A stretch of 64,000 bases of DNA from Candidatus Altimarinota bacterium (GCA_028713225.1 JAQTOS010000004.1:1-64000); one strand, 5' to 3'. Shown: positions 47,868 to 61,312, numbered from the stretch's first letter. Program-made: numbers and translations. Notes: a model not told the origin generated them from the sequence alone.

Positions 47868-48716
47868 TTATTTTTTAAACATCAAAAAAAGTTTTGAGAA
47901 GATATTTATCTTATTATCAAGAAGCAAATATTTTATATTTAATTTAGCTAAAAGTTTCCTGAAATTTTCTAGCTTTTCTTGCCTATAAGCTAAATATTCT
48001 CATTTTTTCTTTTTATCATTTAGATTAATAGTAATAGAGTTTCCAGAAAAATCTGAAAAACTTACAAGACCATCCATTCATTCTAAAGTATTTTCAAAAT
48101 CATCAAAAACTGAAATAAAAATCACTTCATTTTTGATACTTGAAACTTTTAAAATTTTTTCATCCAGGTCTAATTTATCAGATATAATAAAAATTAAATT
48201 ATCTTTTGATTTCAGATTATTTAAATAAGTTAAAGACGCATTTATGTTAAAATTTATTTCTTTTTTAGAAAATTCTTCTATTTTATTTAGCAGATTGAAA
48301 AGATTCGCTTTTCATTTTTTTGGATTTAGATAAGCAAACTTATCATTATTTTCCTGCAAAATAATTCATACTTTATCATTGTTTGCAATTGCAGCATAAG
48401 ATAAAGTCATAAAAACTTCTTCCAAAATTTCTAATTTTGTTTTACCCGATAAACCAAAATTCATAGTTGGTGACAAATCAAGCAAGAAAATAATTGATAA
48501 TTCCCTTTCTTCTTTATATTGTCTAATTATTGTTTTTCACTCACGAGCAGAAACTATAAAATCTATATTTTTAGTGTCATCTCATGGAACATATTCTCTA
48601 AAATCAGCGAATTCAAGTCATCTTCACTTAAAAAAAGTCTTATAGTTACCAACTAAAAAACTACTTAAATTTCTCTGAACTTTGATGTCTATTTTTTTTA
48701 TTTTTTCACTTAGCAT
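47868..48716 (-). CDS. DUF58 domain protein (vWA-like)
   Basis: 282 residues. The DUF58 signature GLEFADFREYVPGDDTKNID followed by the FIVSAREGK segment lies near residues 30-60, and the von Willebrand A-like part starts ELSIIFLLDLSPTM with the D-x-S metal site. Such proteins work beside MoxR AAA+ ATPases, perhaps in assembly of membrane complexes. No MoxR gene is in the window. Glycines in the signature include TGA. It is divergent from the holin-like gene at 48849. Confidence 0.88.
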
Positions 48717-48848
48717 ATTTTCATTTTTTAAAATTTCTTTTCACTAATATTATGTATTAAAGACATTTTTTCAAGAAATTTATATGTTTTTTCTTGATTT
48801 TTAATTAAAAGATTTATAATGAACTTATTATAACTAATATTCGCGCAT

Positions 48849-49241
48849 ATGAAAATATTTTTCTCTATACTTTTTAATGCCATTATTTTATATTTAGTAG
48901 CTTATTTTTTAGCTTGAAATACAGATACTTGAGTTGCTGCTGGAATAATAGTGGAATGATGATGGAAAACATATGTTATATGATGAGTTATACTTTGAAT
49001 AATTAATATAACAATAAAACCAATACTAAAAATCATAAGTTTACCTTTCTATTTTATAACTTTTTGATTATTTGGTTTAGTTATAAATTGAGCAGTTTTA
49101 AAAGCTCTTGATTATACAATAAATAGCATTTTGAAAATAGATTGAGTACATTATATCATTTTATGATGGACGAATTTTATAATTGCAGTTGCAATTTTTA
49201 CATTTTTGAATATGTTCTATTCGCTAATTTTTAAAAAATAA
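48849..49241 (+). CDS. Phage holin family IV / YvlD-like membrane protein
   Basis: 130 residues with four membrane helices. The segments IVEGGWKTYVIGGVILGIIN followed by ITIKPILKIISLPFYFITFG match the YvlD / superfamily IV holin family. The family is common in bacteria outside phages, and its role is not established. Glycines are mostly TGA. It lies 10 bases before secG and is probably cotranscribed with it. Confidence 0.8.
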
Positions 49242-49251
49242 TATAAATATT

Positions 49252-49470
49252 ATGTTGGAAATACTTAAAATATCTGAAATTATAATATGTGTTTTACTTG
49301 TACTTGTTATTTTAATACAAAATAAAAACGTTTCTCTAAATTTATCTAGCATGTCTTGATGAATGACTCCAATCCAAAAAAGATGAGCTGAAAAAGTACT
49401 TCAAAATACAACTATAGTACTTTGAACATTATTTGTAGTAAATTCTATTTTACTTGCTTTTGTAAAATAA
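49252..49470 (+). CDS. secG: Preprotein translocase subunit SecG
   Basis: 72 residues, two membrane helices. The family pattern is clear: LLVLVILIQNKN, then the loop LSSMSGGMTPIQKRGAEKVL and a second helix GTLFVVNSILLAFVK. SecG assists SecYE in protein export. Four glycines of the loop region are TGA. The ATG follows ATAAATATT without a Shine-Dalgarno sequence. Confidence 0.92.
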
Positions 49471-49537
49471 TAATAAGATGAAGTATTTTTTAAATGCTTC
49501 ATCTTGTTTTTCCAATACTAATCATAAAACACCAAAC

Positions 49538-51700
49538 ATGGATAAAGAAAAAATATTTAAATTAAAGAAATACTTATTCTTATTAAGTGTGATTTTTTTT
49601 GTTTTTATAGGTACTCATTTAGCTTATCTATATCTTTATAATGATGCAAAAAAAATAGAAGTAGAATGATGAACTCTATCTGAAGCTATAGTATGAGCTT
49701 TCCCTAGTTTAAATCCACTACTTCAATATAATGATTATAATAAGTATATAATCAATACTTTGTATCGTTCTCTATTAACTTATGACATAAAAGATTGAAC
49801 TATAGTTTGAGATTTAGCAAAATGTGATATAAGCAACCTATCTTATATAGAATGTAGTATCAAAGATGATTCTAAATGGTCTAATTGAGAAGATGTAACT
49901 ACAAATGATATTATATCTACTTATAACATCCTTAAAAATACAGATATAAATCCATCTATTGCTGCAATTCTTAAAAATACAAAAATTGAAGAAAAAAATG
50001 GAAATATAGTTTTTAAAAGTAGTACAAAAGATGTAAAATTCTTAAATATACTTTTTCAACCTATTGTTTCAGCAAAAATTCTTGATAGTATTTGAAATAC
50101 AGAACTTTTTGGTAATTTTTCAACTGAAAATTGATTATATAGCTGAGAATATGCTGTTGATATAAAGGCTCAAGACGAAACCCTATGAATTGAAAAATTA
50201 AATCTTATTAAAAATCCTTATTATAAATGAGAACACTCTTATGTTTCTAAAATTTCTCTAAAATTTTTCAAGGATAATTTAGAATTAATCAAGAATAAAG
50301 ATAAAATAAGTTCTTTTAATGATACTGATAATGTCATATGAGATACTGTACCTAGACTAGAATCTTATAAATATATTATTCCTCAATACACTAGTATTTT
50401 TATAAACAAAGATAGAATAACTAGTTTAGATCTTAGAAATTTTTTACTAGATAAAATAGATAGAGAAAATATTGTAAAATCTCTTTGAAATGATAAATAT
50501 ACTAATGTATTAAATCCATTTTTAACAGACTATAATATAGACTTGAAACCAAAAGACCAAAATTTGGTAAAAATATTAGAAGATTTAGGCTATTATAAAA
50601 AATGAGCATTACTTGAAAAAGTAATGAATAACTCAAACGAAAAATTAAAACAAGATGCTATAAATACTATATCTAGTAAAACAAAATATATATCAAGTAC
50701 GGATAAAAAAATAAATAAATATACTTTTACTTCTGGTTCAAATATATTACTTAAATGAAATTTATTTTGAGAAAATCCTGATGCAGTTTACATAAATGAT
50801 TTTAAATTAAATTCATATAAAAAAGATGACAAAAATTTCTATTTTAGATTAAGTACTGCTCTAGATTACAAAACTCTAAAAGATTGAAAAAATATTTATA
50901 GTGTATATTTTGAAAAAGATTGAAAGAAAAATTTAAAAGAAACTTTTACAGTTTTTTATTATAAAGATTCTGCAAAAATAACAGCTGCAAAAGATGATTT
51001 AATAAAAACTATGATAGCTTTAAATAAAACAAAAACTACAAATAAAGCAAGTGATGAAAAAACTAAAAAAATAAATACACTTGATGATAAGTATTTTTAT
51101 AACAGAGATTTGAAAAGATTTGAAATAAATCTTGATTACGTGTGATTACAAAAAGAAAATCTAGAAATTTCAAACAAAATAAAATCAAATATTGAATGAT
51201 ATTGAATAATTGTTAACACAAAAGAAATAGCTTCTATAAAAGATTTAAATGACAATATAACTAAGGGGATTAAAAATTATGATATGATTTTAGTTTGAGT
51301 AAATTTATGAAGTTTTGATTTCAATATTTTTGATTATTTTCATTCTAGCCAAGCAAAAGCTTGATATAATCTATCTTCTGTAAAAAGAATTGATTTAGAT
51401 ATAGCATTAGAATCGCTTAGTTCTTCTATACAAAATGAAGAAAAAATGAATTCTCTAAAAAAACAAGTTCTTTCTATTTTGAAACAAGAACAAGTAGTAA
51501 AAACTATAGAAAGTCCTTATCTGCATTATTTAGTAGATAAAAATATAAAATGAGTATCATCTACTGATAAATTACCTGACACTTCATACAGATATTTATG
51601 GCTTCAAAACGCTTACATAATAGAAAATAAACAAATAAATTGGGCTGGTAAATGATTTTGGTCTTTCATGTCGTATGTAGTAGAAGCTATAAAAAAATAA
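49538..51700 (+). CDS. Family 5 extracellular solute-binding protein, membrane-anchored
   Basis: 720 residues. A short basic N-terminus and one membrane helix (about residues 9-29, YLFLLSVIFFVFIGTHLAYL) anchor it outside. Then comes the SBP_bac_5 fold of peptide-binding proteins: GGTLSEAIVGAFPSLNPLLQ, IINTLYRSLLTYDIKDGTIV and DDSKWSNGEDVTTNDIISTY. The middle (about residues 385-540) is expanded and Lys-rich. No lipobox Cys is seen. An upstream in-frame ATG at 49478 would add 20 residues of a less typical start. No ABC permease or ATPase gene is nearby, so it may serve a distant transporter or an unusual role. Confidence 0.85.
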
Positions 51701-51720
51701 TAATTAATAATTTCAAAACA

Positions 51721-52632
51721 GTGAGTCATATAAAAGAAAATATAATACAACCTGCCTGGAATTTGATAGCAAATGATTCAAGAATAAAAAAGTTTTATTT
51801 TATTCCATGACTTCTATCTATTATATTTTTGACTTTACTTTTAGTTTACCAATTTGTTTATACTTATGTTGTAATATTTAAACAACAAGAAAAAGCACTT
51901 GAAGTAATACTTAATTTTTTTCATTCTGCTTATGTAACAGAAGTTCTAATTACTTGAGCAATATTTTTACTTTTATATATTGTAATAATTCCTGTTTTTG
52001 AAGGCTGACTTATAAGTTATATTGACAAAAAAAATCATGATTCTATGGATAATTCCTATGATTTTGTTTGAGCTTGATTATATAGATTTCTTCCAATGTT
52101 TGAATATTCAAACTCTACTTCTCAATTCAAAATAATAAGTTTACTGAATCTTTATCTTTTTTCTATAAGATTTACAGGTCTTGAATATATAGCTTTGGAT
52201 AATGTTATATTTATTATACTTCTTGTTATATGAATAATAATAAACATAATGTTTTCTTATTCTAAATATATAATAGTTTTGGAAAATAAGAAAGCAATGG
52301 AATCTATGTGAAAATCAACAAAAATTACAATTTTGAATATAACAACAACTATAAAACTTTATTTTTGGATGTTTATATTAAATCTAAGAGTTGTTATAAA
52401 CTTTTTGGTGTTCTTACTATTCCCTGTACTATTTGCATTCGCTATAACATATATTACTTCAAAAATATTTTTGGTCGTATCAATAATTGCTCTTAGTATA
52501 TTATTTTGATGATTTATACTTTTCTTGGGTTATCTTACAGCTGTACTTGATGTATTTACTACTGCTATATGGTATTATGCATATATCACTTGAAAAGAAA
52601 AAGTAAAAGATTGAGATGATGATCAAGATTAA
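51721..52632 (+). CDS. Multi-pass membrane protein of unknown function
   Basis: 303 residues with about six membrane helices (YFIPGLLSIIFLTLLLVYQF; AIFLLLYIVIIPVFEGG; VIFIILLVIGIIINIMF and three more). The start appears to be GTG (VSHIKENIIQPAWNLIANDS), since no ATG lies near the beginning of the frame. The tail is acidic (KDGDDDQD). Not recognised. It lies 20 bases behind the binding-protein gene and could be its partner, but it has no permease signature that I can see. Confidence 0.7.
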
Positions 52633-52635
52633 TTA

Positions 52636-52672
52636 ATAAAAAGGTATTTCAAATTGAAATACCTTTTTATTT
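52636..52672 (+). terminator. Terminator after the membrane-protein gene
   Basis: AAAAAGGTATTTCAA and TTGAAATACCTTTTT form a perfect stem, followed by A and T3. Confidence 0.88.
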
Positions 52673-52686
52673 GACTAAAGCAAAAT

Positions 52687-52757
52687 TTTACATATAAAAG
52701 ATTTGCTCTTATAAAATTTATAATTTGCAAAAACAAAAATTAATTTTCCCAAGGAGG
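52687..52757 (+). promoter_or_regulatory. Promoter and Shine-Dalgarno site of the gene at 52763
   Basis: TTTACA (52687-52692), 17 bp, TATAAA (52710-52715), and a full AAGGAGG (52751-52757) six bases before the ATG. This is the strongest ribosome site in the window. Confidence 0.7.
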
Positions 52758-52762
52758 AAAAA

Positions 52763-53146
52763 ATGAATCAAAAAGCTCAAATACTATCTATTAGATATGA
52801 AAAAGGACACTCCGGTTTAATTAGCGGAGTTAACAGAAAAAGTGCTATCAAACTTGAACGTAATCAAAGTGTACAAGGTGGATGTGGAACATACAGAGTA
52901 AAGACCGGATCTGAGCTTGAAGTCTTAGTTAAATTTGCTGATAATACAAAAGAGTTTGTAAATATTAAATATTTTTTAAAAACAAATTTAAATATTGGAC
53001 AAATTACAGCAAAGAGACTTGAAATTTTCAAAAACACATTAATCGGCCGGGATATCATAATCGAAGTCAACGAAGATTATATGGCTATTCCCTATGATAA
53101 TGAAATAAATAAAAAAATCATTGAAGACTTGAAAAAGTTAATTTGA
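52763..53146 (+). CDS. Unknown UGA-free protein, apparently terminated by TGA
   Basis: 127 residues, basic, with beta-like segments (YEKGHSGLISGVNRKSAIKL; LEVLVKFADNTKEFVNIKYF) and a helical end. No recognised family. All nine glycines are GGN. The only stop before the terminator is TGA at 53144-53146, with a second TGA two codons on. Under code 25 the frame would run through the terminator hairpin to a TAA at 53198, 12 or more bases beyond the expected end of the transcript. I give the standard-code end here. Either UGA is meant as stop (foreign gene), or the transcripts end without a stop. Confidence 0.65.
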   Translation: MNQKAQILSIRYEKGHSGLISGVNRKSAIKLERNQSVQGGCGTYRVKTGSELEVLVKFADNTKEFVNIKYFLKTNLNIGQITAKRLEIFKNTLIGRDIIIEVNEDYMAIPYDNEINKKIIEDLKKLI

Positions 53147-53155
53147 TTTTGATTT

Positions 53156-53186
53156 AACTCTCCGCAATTGTGGAGAGTTTTTATTT
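53156..53186 (+). terminator. Terminator after the gene at 52763
   Basis: AACTCTCC and GGAGAGTT pair around an eight-base interior, followed by TTTATTT. It lies 9 bases beyond the TGA. Confidence 0.82.
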
Positions 53187-53243
53187 GCAAAACTTTATAA
53201 ATATATTAAAATTATCATTAATTTAATATATAAATATTAATTT

Positions 53244-54662
53244 ATGACCTCACATCAAATAAAAGCCTTCACATTAGTTGAGCTAATAATAGTAATTACA
53301 ATTCTAGCAATTCTTGCTAGTATTGGATTTATGTCATATCAATCATATACAGCTGATGCTAGAGATTCATCAAGAATAACTAGTCTAAAAACAGTATATG
53401 ATGGATTAACATTATCTTATGTAAAAAAACAAACATATCCATCACCAGATGATTATATAGATATAGTATGAGTATCAAAACAATGATATATTTGAGATAC
53501 AGTTAATAAATCAATTAGATGAGAATGATTTAAAGATCCAAAAGATAATAATAGATTCCTCTATAGTCTAGATTCTACAGGAAAGAAAATAGAATTATCA
53601 GGATATTTAGAAAATAAGAATAAAATAATACTATCTAAAAATAATTCATTTTTAAGTCAGGCCTTTGCAGGAAATATAGATTATACAAATAGGTATATTT
53701 ATACTATTTGAAATAATGTCTGAATTCTTTTAAATTCAACAACAAATGCTCCAGTAAATGAAATTATTTCTACTTGAAGTATAGATTTAACAACAAATAC
53801 AGGAACTTATACAGCGGTTTTTTCAGATACCTGAAGTATATCTTGATCATGAGTAAATTTATTATCAGATATATTAGTTATGCATAATTATTGTTGAGCT
53901 ACAAATTATAATTGATACTCTATTCCTCCAATAAATAATAATACTACTCAAAATATAACTCAAAGTATAACTTGATGAACATTCCATATAGATGTTACTT
54001 GTACAAATTGAGTTTTATCTTATACGAATAATCTTACAACTTGTAATACATCTTATCATACAGAAGATTGATGAATTTCTTGTGTTCCTAATACAAAAGC
54101 GTGTAACATAACAAATTGAGTATGAAACCAAACTTGGGACATAAACACAAGTACTTGGTTAAGTTGTAATATAGTTTCTTGTAATACTTGATATTCTATA
54201 ATTTGATGAAGTTGTTTAAAAACATGCAATTCATATTCATCTTGTTATGCTATAACTGATACATCTATTTATCATTCAACAAAGTGATTACTAACAAAAG
54301 TAAGTGGAATTTGGCAAGCAAGTGATTGAACATATCTTTGAGCTCACTATGAAGCATGGTTTGGAACTGCTGAATGGGCAACCAGAACATATTATGAAGC
54401 TAGTTCTACTAATTATGTTAGTACAGCCATGACTGTTTGTAGTAATAGAGGCTTAAGATTACCGACTAATGTAGAATCAGGCTTAATAAAAGATTATATC
54501 AACTCATCAGCTAATAATTATTGGACTTCTACTATTTTAACATATTATTATGCTCCAAACCAATATAGAGCTTTATTTAATAAGGGTAGTTATAATTTTA
54601 CATGACCTGCTGGTGATGACCAACGATGGTATACTCATGATATAATTTGTATAAGTAATTAG
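53244..54662 (+). CDS. Type IV pilin-like protein with large C-terminal extracellular domain
   Basis: 472 residues. MTSHQIKAFTLVELIIVITI is a class III prepilin signal; the first helix and YQSYTADARDSS are almost identical to the protein at 41309. A variable pilin region, Cys-rich linkers (DVTCTNGVLSY; TCNTSYHTEDGG) and a final domain follow, with MTVCSNRGLRLPTNVESG and NYWTSTI, which fit a FISUMP/DUF1566-like lectin fold. The protein probably sits at pilus tips or on the surface, binding a host or prey cell; that is inference. Nearly all glycines are TGA. It converges with gyrA. Confidence 0.87.
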
Positions 54663-54664
54663 TT

Positions 54665-54700
54665 AAAAACCCTTCCAATTTCTTGGAAGGGTTTTTAAAA
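54665..54700. terminator. Bidirectional terminator between the pilin gene and gyrA
   Basis: AAAAACCCTTCCAA, loop TTTC, TTGGAAGGGTTTTT; a perfect stem with A and T flanks. It lies between the convergent stops at 54662 and 54708. Confidence 0.9.
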
Positions 54701-54707
54701 AAACATT

Positions 54708-57350
<2,643 letters not shown>

Positions 57351-57524
57351 AGTTTTTCAAAAAATTAAATTTATATAAATTTTAACCAATTATTTATACT
57401 GATTTTGCTTTAGATTACAAGAAAAAAATAAAAATTAATGTGAAAAAAATGTTAATAAAAACTAGAAATAATTGACTAGATTTATTTTATTGTTATAAGT
57501 ATATCTTATAATTAAAATAAAATT

Positions 57525-59126
57525 ATGAAATACGAGCTAGATGTTTTTAAACCCTGACTTAGAATAAAGGATTTATTTAAAAGTAAATTACTCCTAAAAT
57601 CTCTTAATAATTTCAGTTCAGATTTTAAAAAAGAATTTAATCTTGAAATTTTAGATACGATAGATTTGGATAATCCTTATAAATCTGAATGAGAACTTTT
57701 TGAAAAGCTAAATAAAATCTTTTGAGATGAAGATATTTTTATGTTTTACATAAGATTTTTGGAAAAAAACTGATATATAAAACATACAAAATCAGAAAAC
57801 ATATGAATGATTTCAGATGTTTTTGAATATTTTATAAATCTAACTAAAAAACAAGCAAATTATCCAATAGATTTAGTGGTATCAAAAGTAAATACAAAAA
57901 TTATAGATATAGTATTGGATACAAAAATCGAAAATTCTAGTTTAAAGCTAATAAGTCTAGGATACAAAACTATTCCAAATGAATGATGATATATAGATAA
58001 AATATATGAAGATGAAATATCTCAATGACATATGAAAGTTTCTTTGAAAGATTGAAAAACTTATTATTACAATAAAAATTGAGATTTTTTAAAAACAAGC
58101 GAATGAAAAAGAGTAAGTCATACAATCTACTCAAGTAAAACTAAACAATGAATTATTTCAAAAATAATAGATGAATTTAATGAAGAATATGTAGTTTGAT
58201 TCCTTGATGAAAATAAAAATTATTTTGAACATTTTGTAGAAAAAGAATTTGATTTGTGAAATAATAATAAATTTAAATATTTTGAATTAAAAAATAAAGA
58301 TTTTTATGTATTAATAGATGAAAATTTCGAAAGAATAAACCTAAAATATGTAATAAAAAATTTTCTTTGATGAGAAATATCAGAAGAAGATTGAAAAATG
58401 ATTGAGGATTATGATATATTAGAAATACTAAAATACTATGACTTTGATTGAAATAAATATATAAAAGTATCTATATCTGAACCTGAAGCTAATGTTAAAA
58501 TTACATTTAACACTACAAGATTCAAAGATAATAATAAAAAGAATTTATTTACTTTTATTATTGATTCTAATTGAAAAATATTAAAAGAGGAGGAAGATAA
58601 TTCTTTTACAATAATTTCAGACTTATACCCTCCAGTAGAAATAGCTTGAAAAAAATTACTTCCATATTCTATAAAAGAAGAATTTAAATCAAATGATTGA
58701 TTTATAGATTGAGAATCTAATATTGTCACAATTGATTGAGAGATTTTGTATAATTTTGAAGATACAAATATGGATTTCAAATGAAATAATTTCTTTAAAA
58801 TAAGACTATTTGACTGATATAATAGAAAAGAAATCACTATAAAAAGAGATGAACTTGAAAATAAATTAGAAAATTATATTTCCATATGAGAAGATTTTAT
58901 AAGCCTAAAATTAGAAAAAAAAGATAATGTAAAATTAGATTGAGAATCTATAGATAAAATAATAGTACAAAAAGACAAGTTAAATTGATTATTTTTTTCT
59001 ATGCTTTGAAAAAAATGAAATAGATCTAAACTTAATTATATGGAATTTATCCATGCTATGAAAAAAACTGAAAATGATAATATTTTAAAAATGATAAATA
59101 TTAGTTTAAGTAAATTCGATAATTAA
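57525..59126 (+). CDS. Unknown protein (533 aa)
   Basis: I do not recognise it. It is hydrophilic with no signal or membrane helix. The first 100 residues are helical (KSKLLLKSLNNFSSDFKKEF; KLNKIFGDEDIFMFYIRFLE). The remainder alternates short beta segments with Gly/Asp/Asn turns, for example GGYIDKIYEDEISQGHMKVS and DGKTYYYNKNGDFLKTSEGK; WG-repeat-like or beta-propeller folds come to mind but are unproven. The end is basic and helical (MLGKKGNRSKLNYMEFIHAM). Glycines are mostly TGA. It is divergent from gyrA, with about 170 bases between, and has its own terminator. Confidence 0.7.
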
Positions 59127-59142
59127 AACTTGAAAAATCTGA

Positions 59143-59178
59143 AATAAAAAATAAGCTTTGTTTAAAGCTTATTTTTTA
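59143..59178 (+). terminator. Terminator after the gene at 57525
   Basis: AAAAAATAAGCTTT, loop GTTT, AAAGCTTATTTTTT; perfect stem, A and T flanks. The lspA ATG follows 12 bases later. Confidence 0.87.
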
Positions 59179-59189
59179 TTTTCCAAGAA

Positions 59190-59618
59190 ATGATTTTTTA
59201 TATAACTCTTATAATCTGAATATTTTTTGATTTATACAGCAAATTTTGGGCTAAAACAAACTTACATGAACATATAAATGTCTTTTATAATTTAGTGTAT
59301 TTAAAATACGTAGAAAATACTTGAATTGCTTTTTCTATTCCCCTAACTTGATTATTTCAAAAAATAATTACAATCGCAATTATAATCAGTATTTTTTATT
59401 ATTACATAAAATATGAATCAATTAAGAAAAATAAATTGATTGATTTGAGTTTTTGATTAATATTAGCCTGAGCCTTGGCAAATGCTTATGAAAGAATATT
59501 TAATTGAGTTGTTACAGATTTTATTTGATTGCAATATTTTGCAATATTTAATCTAGCAGATAGTTTCATAAGTATTTGAGTAATAATTTATCTAATTGTA
59601 GAGATGAAAAGGAAGTAA
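59190..59618 (+). CDS. lspA: Lipoprotein signal peptidase (LspA) with altered catalytic motif
   Basis: Cleaves prolipoprotein signal peptides in the membrane. 142 residues with four helices. FFDLYSKFWAKTNL, VENTGIAFSIP, the GALANAYERIFNG motif and FAIFNLADSFISIGV follow the LspA order. In the family one catalytic Asp lies in a G-N-x-x-D-R motif; here the matching segment is A-N-A-Y-E-R, so Asp is replaced by Glu. The second catalytic Asp (NLAD) is kept. The gene may be active with Glu or be degenerate. The sequence ends in a short basic tail, followed by a GC-rich palindrome. lgt lies about 1.7 kb downstream. Confidence 0.85.
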
Positions 59619-59621
59619 AAA

Positions 59622-59676
59622 ACTCCCCCCGCTCGTTTCTCGCTTCCCCCCTCATTGAGGGGGCTAGGGGTGAGCT
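59622..59676. repeat. GC-rich palindromic repeat after lspA
   Basis: CCCCCCTCATTGAGGGGG is a hairpin within a 55-bp GC-rich block ending CTAGGGGTGAGC. The end resembles one flank of the hflX element (GGGTGAGGGC). It starts 3 bases after the lspA stop. Confidence 0.65.
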
Positions 59677-59698
59677 TATAATTTTTAAAAAACTATTT

Positions 59699-60466
59699 AT
59701 GTTAAACGAAAATGTAAGTGATGTTTTTGGACCTAGAAAAATAAGTTTTTCTGAAATCGGAATAAACTCAATGTGAGGTTTTATAAGCTGAATAATCTGA
59801 AGTATTGTTATTTTCATTTTGATATATTTATCATCAAATGTAATTGATGTAGCTGGAAGTTTTGCTAAAGCACAAGCTGGAATGAATACAAATCCTATTT
59901 TCCCTTTCATTCTTTCTCTTATTGCATTTATAGCATCAAGTGTAACAATTTTTTCTACATATTTTTTCCTGACAAAAACCGATTCAGCGAAATATAAATC
60001 ACTGACAACTTCTTATTCTCAAATTGCTTTTTTCATAATTTTAACTTATATTTTCATAACTCCAGTTTATATTTATGCTGGAATGCAAAATTATGACAAT
60101 ATAATGTATGTATTTTTAGCTCATATCCTAATACTCGCTTTTGGAACACATATAATTGCTGAAATTTTAAATAATTATAAATATGTTTTAATTTGAATTT
60201 ATGGAAGTTTTGTTTGATTTTTCCTAACTATTTTTGCAGCAATTACAATATTTTCACATTCTTCTGATTGATTTGCAAAACTTATAACTCTACTTGTTGT
60301 TTTACCAGTTATAAACACTCTTATAATGTTTTTTAAGCAAGTATTTGAGCTTAGCTATTATAAGTATCACAAATATACTTGACTTGACCAACTTGGAGAT
60401 ATTTTCAATCAAATTAAAAATGAGGAAGATGAAGAATGGAAAGAAGCTGAAGCATTAAATAATTAA
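59699..60466 (+). CDS. Multi-pass membrane protein of unknown function
   Basis: 255 residues with about six membrane helices (FISGIIGSIVIFILIYLSS; FILSLIAFIASSVTIFSTYF; IAFFIILTYIFITPVYIYAG; ILILAFGTHIIAEIL; LTIFAAITIF; LVVLPVINTLIMFF). The N-terminus has FGPRKISFSEIG and the C-terminus is acidic (NQIKNEEDEEWKEAEALNN). Not recognised; a Yip1-like fold is one possibility. It sits between lspA and the lgt cluster, in the same direction. The ATG at 59699 follows an A-rich leader. Confidence 0.7.
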
Positions 60467-60481
60467 TAACCAAAATAAAAT

Positions 60482-60745
60482 ATGATAAAAACAAAACAAA
60501 TATTGGATATATTCGCCAAAAATTATCCAAATTCATGACATCCATTAGATGAAGAAAGATTTAAAAAATTTGTTATAGCTTCTTTTTTAGAATGATATAT
60601 ATATACCGAAGATAATCTTTTATCAGAATTATTAGAATATAAATTTCCTAATGATAATAGTATATTTTCTGAAGAACAAGCAAGAGAAAGAGTAAGTGAA
60701 TATATAAATTATATAGAACTACTTAATTTATATACTAATAATTAA
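60482..60745 (+). CDS. Small acidic protein of unknown function
   Basis: 87 residues, helical (FAKNYPNSGHPLDEERFKKF; SEEQARERVSEYINYIELL). No domain recognised. It lies 15 bases after the membrane-protein gene and 5 before the AMMECR1 gene, so it is part of one operon. Two glycines are TGA. Confidence 0.6.
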
Positions 60746-60750
60746 AAAAT

Positions 60751-61278
60751 ATGATAAATTTCGTAAAAAATGTAATTACTTTTTATTTGGATAAACAAAG
60801 TATTCCAAATATAACCGATTTAGAATTAACAAGTGATTTACTTAGATGAGAATCAAAATCTTGTTTTATTACTATTTTCAAAAACGGAAATATTAGAGGA
60901 TCTGCTGGAACAATAAAAGAATTGAGTAATTCCCTTGCTAAAGAAATAATTTCCAACACTGTTGATGCGATATCAAGAGATTCAAGATTTGGAGAATTAA
61001 AAAAAGAAGAATTAGCTGATATCAAACTAAGACTTGATATTATATCTGACAGAAAAATTTACCAAGATAAAATAGAAAATATAAATCCAGTAAAAAACTG
61101 AGTAGCTGTAATAAAAAAAGATTATTCTAAATTATCAGTTTTACTACCAAATATATCTGCAACTCTAGTTTCTGGAAAAGATATAATTTCAGTTTTATCA
61201 CAAAAATTGGATGAAGAATTTAAACAAGATGATTATATAGTTTATCTTCTAGAAACGCAGCAGTTTACTGATTATTAA
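60751..61278 (+). CDS. AMMECR1-domain protein
   Basis: 175 residues. SCFITIFKNGNIRGSAGTIK is the AMMECR1 signature; the family has Cys where this protein has Ser (RGCIG to RGSAG). AISRDSRFGELKKEELADIK, the second conserved block, follows, and LDIISDRKIY continues the fold. AMMECR1 proteins are widespread; in some lineages they are linked to radical SAM and MEMO1 proteins, and their reaction is not settled. The altered residue may mean a changed function. It is followed by a GC-rich palindrome and lgt. Confidence 0.82.
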
Positions 61279-61279
61279 A

Positions 61280-61312
61280 AACCCCTCTAACTCCCCTTAT
61301 CAGGGGAGAATT
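61280..61312. repeat. GC-rich palindromic repeat between AMMECR1 gene and lgt
   Basis: CTCCCCTTATCAGGGGAG is a hairpin starting a few bases after the TAA, within CCCCTCTAA context. It is comparable to the elements at 8308 and 59622. Confidence 0.6.
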
